DNA of 64,000 bases from Lepidonotus clava. Taxonomy: Eukaryota > Annelida > Polychaeta > Phyllodocida > Polynoidae. Where the stretch lies: the NCBI GenBank assembly GCA_936440205.1, contig OW387148.1, positions 13,633,961 through 13,697,960 on the forward strand, read 5' to 3'. The notes beneath the pieces were generated by a model. It saw only the letters and a list, made by a program, of their open reading frames with translations. It was not told the origin of the DNA and did no database searches. Position numbers and translations under genes: made by a program. Of this stretch, positions 59,501-64,000 are shown one piece after another. Positions within the stretch are counted from its first letter, which is position 1. Each line of letters opens with the position of its first letter.

Positions 59501-62500
59501 TGAGACCATGTGTACAGAGAGGTGTGCAGCTGTAGACAGCTTTCAGTTATGTCTGGTACTCCTGCAAGGTAAGGATCACAAGGGTCTATCTCAATGCAGA
59601 TCGTCCAAGGGAAGCATGTGATGTTATTGTAGCATTGCATTAGCGTTTTGTTTGGTTCTGTTTTGGTTTTTAAAAATCATTTAAAAATTCCCCTTCAGCA
59701 ACGGTTTAGCACGCTTATCAAAAAGTAAGTTGTTGACACATAATTTGTAAGGAGCTTTCAATGGCCACTAAAGGCCATGTTTTAATATGCAGTGTTTTGC
59801 TCAGAGTGGGGAATTTACTTACAAGTTTCATCACCACCATTATGAACACTACAAGTTGGATTTATTTGTGATGGATCTTGCGATGGGTCCTGCAGCGGGT
59901 CATGCAGCAACCCGTTGCAAATACTTTTATACATGTTTTCTATTAAATGCCTGTGGTGGCAGATTCCAACATGCTGGCATCTGAAATGCAAGTTAATTGT
60001 GGTAGCAAAAAAGACCAACACAAATGCTACCTCAACACATGATGGAATATGGCCTTTATGCAACAGGCCCTAGATAAACATCATACTCACCTGCATCAGG
60101 GTTATAGCACACATCTGTTCCATTGCAATCAATAGTTCCTGAAATCAAAACATGGATTCCTTAAGTGGATGACACTGGGTAAAACTCCATGAGTATACAA
60201 AAAGGCTATGTGACATGTGCAAACTAAAGTAAACATATGAGTTATTGTCAGTCAGTTTGTGTGGCAAGGAGACACTGGCTTTTTTCTTTCTTTCTTTCTC
60301 TTTTTTACACATAATAAATAACAAAAATTTTCTTTCTTTCTCTTTTTTTACACATAACATCCCATCTGGGAATTGCCCAATTACATGTTACCTCTCCTGT
60401 GTATTATATCGGAATTTGAGGGTTCGAGGGGGCATCATCCAATCGTTCTTGTGGCATACTTCATAGTATGGTTCAATCTAATTTCTGGTAAATGTTTATC
60501 AATTTTGTTATGATTATATTCATACACTAGACATTGTGACAGAACAATCCCGCTGTGTGCCCCAGCCTACTCACGTTTGGGTATCCGGCAGATTGCCCGG
60601 TGACTGGTGGAGCAGCCTACGTCGGCCCAGTATGGAGTTAAAGAACTGGAGTACCTTACAAACATGCAGAACTCATTGGACCCCCTGGTGTTCAAGTACT
60701 CTGTGAAGGTGAAGTTCAGCAGTCCACCATCCTCCCAAACAAGGCTCACACCAATGTCATCCTTCTTCAGGCCAATCCACAATCTGCAGAGAAGAATTAA
60801 TGGTTCAGAAATTAAGAGGATCATTCATTTCTCTGGACATCTTCAGAATTTTGTACTGTCAGGGAATAAAGATACAAAGGTCATGACCTTATTTTTAAGA
60901 TACACAGAGTAGTGCTCTCTTGCTGTACATGGAGCAGTATGAGGGTTGGATCCATGAGTTAAAAGGTGGAAAAACATCACACATTGACACAAGAGGCATC
61001 TTTCCCCTTTTCGTAGTTAGGAAGTAGGAGAAAGGGGGCTCTGGACCATCTGTACCCCACCCCCCCACCCCCACTTTCTCCCTGATAAAAAACAAGGTGC
61101 ATTTAATTTTCTAAAAATTCTTACGTTTCACTTCTCAAGGTGCTGGAGAAGGATTGGACGACAGACGTGGCATGAGAGGCGCTGTCAAAGATGGCTAGCT
61201 GTCCCCCTGCTGTCTCCCGGCAGTGGGTCACTGCCGCGTCCCATGTCATGAGTTCAGCTGTCAACTCATACTGGGTGGGCTCTGGGAATAAACGAAAAGA
61301 GAAGTCATCATAGGGTACCAGTAAATGTCATGTATATACACAAAGATCTATATATGTAAAACCAACTGGGGAGGGGGGCCATATCCCTGCAGTAGGTCAC
61401 CGCCTCGTCATGGAGTCATCTGGTACCTCAAACCAGGTGGGCTCTGGCGCTAAACAAAAAGAGAAGTCATCACAGGGTACGAGCAAATGTCATTTATATA
61501 TGTGGACAGCCGAGGGGAAAGGGTACTCCGTGCGGGATTTGCTATTAACTAATATTGTAGAGCATGTTTTTAGCTTTAAAATGATACCAAGCATGTCCAA
61601 ATCCGACCATTATTAAGGAAGTTATGGGGCCTTAAACCTGACACTGTCAGGTTAGCGGAAAATGAGGAGAAGCTTAATTTCCTTGAATTTATTGAGATTT
61701 TGCATAAATTATCATAAATTATCATAATTATGCATAAATATTAAAAAACCTATTTTATTCATAATTTTTAAACCAGAAATGATAAATGAATTCTGTTTTC
61801 AATGTAGAGACCAGAAAATGATACTTTCTCATGGATAATATAATTTTATCAAAATCTCATGAATTTGAGTTTCCATGGCAACCAAATAGAATGAATTCAG
61901 TGAATAACCCATATTAAAACATTCCATTGACATTCCAAATTAGGGAAGATTCCATCGTAGATATGGGAAATGAATTCTACACAAATAGTTGGTTTAAGAG
62001 TAAATTATAACTATTTTTCATAAATCTACTCATATCTCCTTAAATATCAGGTTTAGGACAGCAAATATAGAAACCTCGGAGTACCCTTTCCCCTCGGCTG
62101 TCCACAATTATATACAAAGATCTATATGTATAAAAAAGCTGTATATATATATATTTATATGTGATATTATGTTAACATAATGTGAGTATAAATAAGGGGG
62201 TGCTAGTTGGCACCACCAGTTAGTGGTGGTGGTGCCCCCTGGGGTTGTTGCAGCAAAGTGTCCCTGTTGTTAGTTACCAACTTGCTGGCAGCCATCATAC
62301 TTTATACTAGCACCAACACCAGATAAACACGCTGGTTTACAGGCCAGGATGCCTCTCATTAGTAATAATACAAAATCTTGCTTGGCGGTTGTTACTGATG
62401 CTGGCATCAGCCAACTTGTGTGTTTGCGTTAATTAATTATTAGGTTCCAATGGTTGGTCTAATTAATAGATAGTATACCAACTGTGTTTATATATATATA

Positions 62501-63511
62501 TATATAAACAGATGGGGAGGGAGGCCAATTACCTGCAATGGGTCACCACTGAATCTCAGATCATGATGCCAGCTGTGCTCCATCTACACCATCATTTAAA
62601 TTTATATATACCTAATTGGAGAGGAGGTAGACACAAGTTCTCTGCCCAAGGTGTGTCAGGGGTATCAATGTGAGGGCAGGGCCTGCAGGGCCACCCAAGG
62701 TCTGACTTCCATGGCATACTGATGGTTTATAAACCCATTGAGGACCCCCCACACCAGTTGGTTGTTGTTTATTGTACCCTAACACAACATTGATCTGAAA
62801 TTATAAAGCTTAGATTAACCAAACTAGTGGAACTATTTTCTACTTTCAGAACTACTCTCAATATCACCCTGCAAGATGATAACACTTTGGTACCACCCTG
62901 CTTGTCTCAGTGCTGCTTCTTAACTACTGAACCTGTATTACATCAAGAGTATGGTAAATCTTGATACCAAAAAGCCAAACAAAGGCAATGGCCAGGCTAT
63001 ACAAACTGATATTCTTTCTTGGGCCCCATACCCAGCATATGAATTTTAGTACATTAGTAAAATATCTAAATAAAATAATTGACAAACTGTTATGGTGCTT
63101 CAGACAAAATTTGTTTATTTCAATACAACATAAATATACTGATGACCAGTCATTCTAATGAACTATGGGGTTATACATGTGTGTTTTATGTAGGGAGTAT
63201 TTAAGTGCCATTCTTCTGCATAGTTATTCTGCCTGAATGGTTATTCTCACTAAATCAAGTGAACATGCGAAAAACTGTCCATGTTCTCAGATGAGCAGAC
63301 ATTGCAGACTGCACAGTGTATAAATAATACCTACCTGCTGTGGTAGTGGTAGATGGGCAGTCGGTCAGGCTGCCCAACAGTGTCATGCACTGCTCAGGGC
63401 CTGTTGGGGTGGCCCCTGTCAGGGCCTCATCAAAGGCATTGGAGCATTCGTAAAAGCGGATCTTTGTACTGTGCGGGCCATCCACTTCTACTGGAAACTG
63501 ACACGAGCCCA
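41354..63511 (-). CDS. Gene B: C-type lectin/CCP membrane protein, 5' end outside
   Basis: Exons in transcript order: 63511-63335, 61281-61125, 60783-60575, 60138-60091, 59561-59417, 59003-58915, 58110-57952, 57375-57193, 56171-56073, 55302-55192, 52181-51966, 51531-51328, 50883-50395, 49808-49581, 49071-48892, 48548-48246, 48053-47853, 47413-47324, 46855-46466, 45701-45519, 45268-45080, 44341-44156, 43920-43741, 43469-43287, 42907-42722, 42039-41854, 41520-41354. The 5,138 nt keep one frame to a TAG. It is the paralogue of gene A in inverted orientation. It has the same lectin-lectin-CCP-TM plan, one CCP fewer, and an extra N-terminal exon. The signal peptide lies beyond 64,000. Its intron 10 is filled by a 24-unit exon-fragment array. 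Confidence 0.9.
41854..43469 (-). CDS. Gene B CCPs equivalent to A exons 25-27
   Basis: Exons 43469-43287 ('ICDTVPEVNYAIAND'), 42907-42722 ('VHCAEPPTILDSVS') and 42039-41854 ('SCEAVWNFNKGMIVNNAS'). Each has the same length as its gene A partner. The last acceptor is ATAAAG. Between 42,040 and 42,721 there is only intron. Confidence 0.88.
43741..44341 (-). CDS. Gene B CCPs equivalent to A exons 23-24
   Basis: Exons 44341-44156 ('IECESPAPAVNAQIQGSSPF') and 43920-43741 ('RCPPAPDFAHASSNSL'). Gene B has no LINE fragment at the exon 23-equivalent acceptor (TTGAAG), so the LINE in gene A arrived after the duplication. Confidence 0.86.
45080..45701 (-). CDS. Gene B CCPs equivalent to A exons 21-22
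   Basis: Exons 45701-45519 ('CGPFPWIEKARLGKYW') and 45268-45080 ('VDVCPLLKPPGHGG'). The lengths, 183 and 189, equal those of gene A. Confidence 0.87.
46466..46855 (-). CDS. Gene B double-CCP exon
   Basis: One exon encoding two CCPs ('FACEYPPPVAHSRLSV' and 'CPPPPIYPEVHLVAHG'), equivalent to gene A exon 20. The acceptor has an unusual A/T-rich lead-in ('ATTAATGTAG'). Confidence 0.82.
47324..48053 (-). CDS. Gene B CCP 8 and Thr-rich linker
   Basis: 48053-47853 encodes a CCP ('TDCGPPPTIPNANIQ' to 'VACIG'). 47413-47324 encodes a spacer with 'VISTTTATQVTEAPFTANP', a likely O-glycosylated stalk, 7 codons longer than gene A's. Confidence 0.82.
48246..49808 (-). CDS. Gene B CCPs 5-7
   Basis: Exons 49808-49581 ('ITCDGNPDYGMAILTENG'), 49071-48892 ('IQCGAVPVLNIGYPEV') and 48548-48246 ('IHCPAPNISNGEIKNSTS'). 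The last contains a Ser/Asn-rich insert of about 35 residues. The middle donor is CAGT|GTATGT, chosen over the adjacent CA|GTGTAT because it keeps phase 1. Confidence 0.84.
49190..49330 (-). mobile_element. tRNA-derived SINE
   Basis: On the minus strand the head 'GGTGGTGTAGTGGTCAACAT' (A box) and 'CAGGTTCAAGCCTGGG' (B box) are followed by 'gtttccacccccatagat'. The same family is at 58,678-58,880. Lies between gene B exons 14 and 15. Confidence 0.75.
50395..50883 (-). CDS. Gene B 12-cysteine module
   Basis: 489 nt, identical in length to gene A exon 13. Conserved strings include 'GLCHMSLCMGESLSNQ', 'CGVDLCPSSDVNDA', 'CPGHGEFAC' and 'NLCSLDGG'. All 12 cysteines of the gene A copy align, plus one extra. 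Confidence 0.85.
51328..52181 (-). CDS. Gene B CCP-like modules 3-4
   Basis: Exons 52181-51966 ('VDCPENPVNIAGSEML', 'RYRCLNGTHLEGTRV') and 51531-51328 ('NICLDMPTAMHGGTVSV', 'SEPEHWCIG'). Lengths 216 and 204 equal gene A's. The first follows the exon-fragment array. Confidence 0.88.
52300..52445 (+). repeat. GAA/GAG-rich polypurine tract
   Basis: Degenerate GAG, GAA and GAT triplets without exon-derived sequence. It forms the downstream border (gene B sense) of the fragment array. Confidence 0.9.
52473..55191 (-). repeat. 24-copy array of donor-end exon fragments with (CCT)n
   Basis: 24 units averaging 113 bp (spacing 98-142) lie directly downstream of gene B exon 55302-55192. Each repeats the last 70-80 bases of that exon plus its donor, in the order: (CCT)n tract, 'TACTTCACCCTGACCTGTAC', AG, a 51-nt block encoding NEDNKTASWSTPPVCT, then A|GTAAGTACC. 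Nearly all units keep a consensus donor. The one nearest 52,475 has GTGACC, and others have small changes. Unit lengths vary mainly in the triplet tract. On the plus strand it is a 2.7-kb purine-rich block. Confidence 0.95.
55192..56171 (-). CDS. Gene B CCP 2 split over two exons
   Basis: 56171-56073 encodes the front half ('VQCTDFPVFSYAVR' to 'NYTCGIG') and 55302-55192 the back half ('DLFFIVDSTLLETEFILTC', 'NEDNKTASWSTPPVCTS'). The back-half exon is the parent of the array: only it carries the acceptor AATTGCAG and the unique first 35 bases. Confidence 0.87.
56350..56565 (+). repeat. Dispersed repeat family R2, copy 2
   Basis: Related to 14,725-14,945, same orientation. Lies in gene B intron 8. 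Confidence 0.6.
57193..57375 (-). CDS. Gene B CCP 1
   Basis: CCP from 'YRCRRPPNLNNGEWHSF' through 'VNITYTCLPGYMLDTF' to 'PTCIR', equivalent to gene A exon 8. Acceptor CCTTCAG, donor GTAAGT. Confidence 0.86.
57952..59561 (-). CDS. Gene B C-type lectin domain 2
   Basis: Exons 59561-59417 ('LYTWSQGQDHCKYNDGHLAF'), 59003-58915 ('GVWLGGYKDNRQAPTW') and 58110-57952 ('YAITKNYWSSAPNPDD', 'YFMCQRPLG'). The first donor is GATGTGAT|GTACAC, weak but at the position required by the 145-nt match to gene A. An upstream alternative acceptor (near 58,142) would add about 10 residues to the last exon. Confidence 0.82.
58678..58880 (+). mobile_element. tRNA-derived SINE
   Basis: The head 'GGTGTAGTGGGTAAGCAC' (A box) and 'CCGGGTTCGAGTCTGG' (B box) are followed by 'ccaccttgtcttgcc' and 'cgtttccaccactatagat'. 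Same family as 49,190-49,330 and the window's first 90 bases. Inserted in gene B intron 6. Confidence 0.8.
59870..60040 (-). repeat. Dispersed repeat family R6, copy 2
   Basis: Reverse-orientation relative of 34,800-34,985, within gene B intron 4. Confidence 0.55.
60091..60138 (-). CDS. Gene B 48-nt mini-exon between lectin domains
   Basis: Encodes TIDCNGTDVCYNPDA with flanking TTTCAG and GTGAGT. Same length, phase and cysteines as gene A exon 4. Confidence 0.87.
60575..61281 (-). CDS. Gene B C-type lectin domain 1
   Basis: Exons 61281-61125 ('MTWDAAVTHCRETAGGQLAI') and 60783-60575 ('LWIGLKKDDIGVSLVWEDGG', ending 'AICRIPK'). The acceptor TTCCCAG at 61,282 has two degraded copies upstream. 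Confidence 0.87.
61501..62106. mobile_element. 606-bp MITE with 30-bp perfect inverted ends
   Basis: Both ends read TGTGGACAGCCGAGGGGAAA inward and remain identical for about 30 bp. The flanks duplicate 'TTATATA' (7-8 bp). The interior is AT-rich and non-coding. It sits inside a duplicated exon fragment, and the intact fragment next door shows the pre-insertion sequence. Size of duplication and ends suggest a hAT-type non-autonomous element. Confidence 0.85.
62190..62410 (-). repeat. Dispersed repeat family R5 next to (TA)n, copy 2
   Basis: Reverse-orientation relative of 28,680-28,925, bordered by TA runs at 62,145 and 62,490. Contains 'GTGGTGGTGGTGCCCCCT'. Confidence 0.5.
63335..63511 (-). 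CDS. Gene B N-terminal exon absent from gene A
   Basis: 177 nt, phase 1-1, encoding 'VGSCQFPVEVDGPHSTKI', 'FYECSNAFDEALTG', 'EQCMTLLGSLTDCPSTTTT': four cysteines and a Thr stretch leading into lectin domain 1. Acceptor CTCCTCAG, donor GTAGGT. I find no partner in gene A intron 1. The domain is not recognised. Confidence 0.75.
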
Positions 63512-63734
63512 CTGAGGAGACAGATTCGGTTTAGTACATTTTTGATTCTCCAAACACAGAACCTCATTTAGCCCATCCCAGTATGCATCAACATCAAATT
63601 CTACCATGAAATTACATAGCAATTTCTTTCTGATTTAATGATTAAAAAGAGTAATATAAAACAAAATGAATCATGATGATTTGGTTGACAAATTGCTCCT
63701 GACATTCTTCGAATGCAGCTTTATATATTTGTCT

Positions 63735-64000
63735 ATTTCCCATAGAAACCAATGTTAAAGCCTGTCAGCCCAGCCTATAATGTCCAACCCTATTTTGTCC
63801 TAAAATGCAGCATTTTGATTGGCTGCAATGGGTAAAATTTAAGAAATCATAATCTTTTATCTGTATCTTGGGGACAGAAAAACATACATTTTGGTTATTT
63901 AATCCCAACTCTAGGAGACAAGGTTGGCATATATGGTTAGTTTGTCCAACCATTGTCCAACCCTGAGATATGACCAATGTGGGATTGGCTTATTTCACCT
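63735..64000 (+). repeat. Dispersed repeat family R4, uninterrupted copy
   Basis: Matches the two outer parts of 24,640-25,565 as one continuous block ('aaccaatgttaaagcctgtc', 'tctaggagacaaggttggc'). Runs to the window edge. Confidence 0.7.

Larger units (their letters stand above)
61360..62575 (-). repeat. Two acceptor-end fragments of lectin exon, one split by MITEs
   Basis: A fragment at about 61,375-61,500 repeats the acceptor and first 70 or so bases of the exon at 61,281 (acceptor-like GCGCCAG|AGCCCACC at 61,443, 162 bp from the true one). It continues past the MITE at 61,501-62,106. A third, more diverged fragment lies at about 62,510-62,575 after further inserted sequence. Neither keeps the lectin frame open. 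Confidence 0.8.

Overview
The window is metazoan nuclear DNA. It has long introns with GT-AG boundaries, animal extracellular protein modules (LRR, Ig, C-type lectin, CCP/sushi), tRNA-derived SINEs, MITEs, a LINE tail and a DIRS retroelement. The mix suggests a marine invertebrate (a lophotrochozoan or non-vertebrate deuterostome would fit), but the sequence alone does not fix the species.

Layout. 373-5384: a DIRS-type tyrosine-recombinase retroelement, minus strand, with inverted termini and an internal complementary region; it looks whole and young. 5.4-8.6 kb: non-coding, with dispersed repeats. 8609-9925 (-): a GC-rich gene for a secreted or membrane LRR-Ig protein; its 5' flank carries a cluster of TCAAGGTCA nuclear-receptor half-sites. 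10-13.8 kb: non-coding, with a TTTA microsatellite and MITEs.

13,800-63,511: two large paralogous genes arranged tail to tail. Gene A (+, 13,800-40,014) is complete here: 28 exons totalling 5,190 nt, which is 1,729 codons plus a stop. Gene B (-, 63,511-41,354) has 27 exons in the window and its 5' end lies beyond 64,000. Both encode a type I membrane protein: C-type lectin domain, a 16-codon mini-exon, a second C-type lectin domain, 17-18 CCP modules interrupted by an unfamiliar 163-residue 12-cysteine module and a Thr-rich linker, then one membrane span and a very short tail. Almost every intron is phase 1. At least fourteen of 26 matching exons have identical lengths, while introns are unrelated. 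The overall plan resembles selectins without the EGF domain, so a role in carbohydrate binding, adhesion or innate recognition is a fair inference.

The most unusual feature is repeated amplification of exon fragments carrying a single splice site. Between the same two homologous exons, gene A has five 57-bp copies of the acceptor end of the downstream exon, and gene B has 24 copies (about 113 bp each) of the donor end of the upstream exon. The gene B copies are separated by (CCT)n tracts and fill 2.7 kb. Gene B also has two extra acceptor-end copies of its first lectin exon, one of them split by a MITE. Other minisatellites in gene A start or stop within tens of bases of splice sites. Each gene B unit could work as a symmetric 51-nt phase 1-1 mini-exon, which RNA data could test directly.
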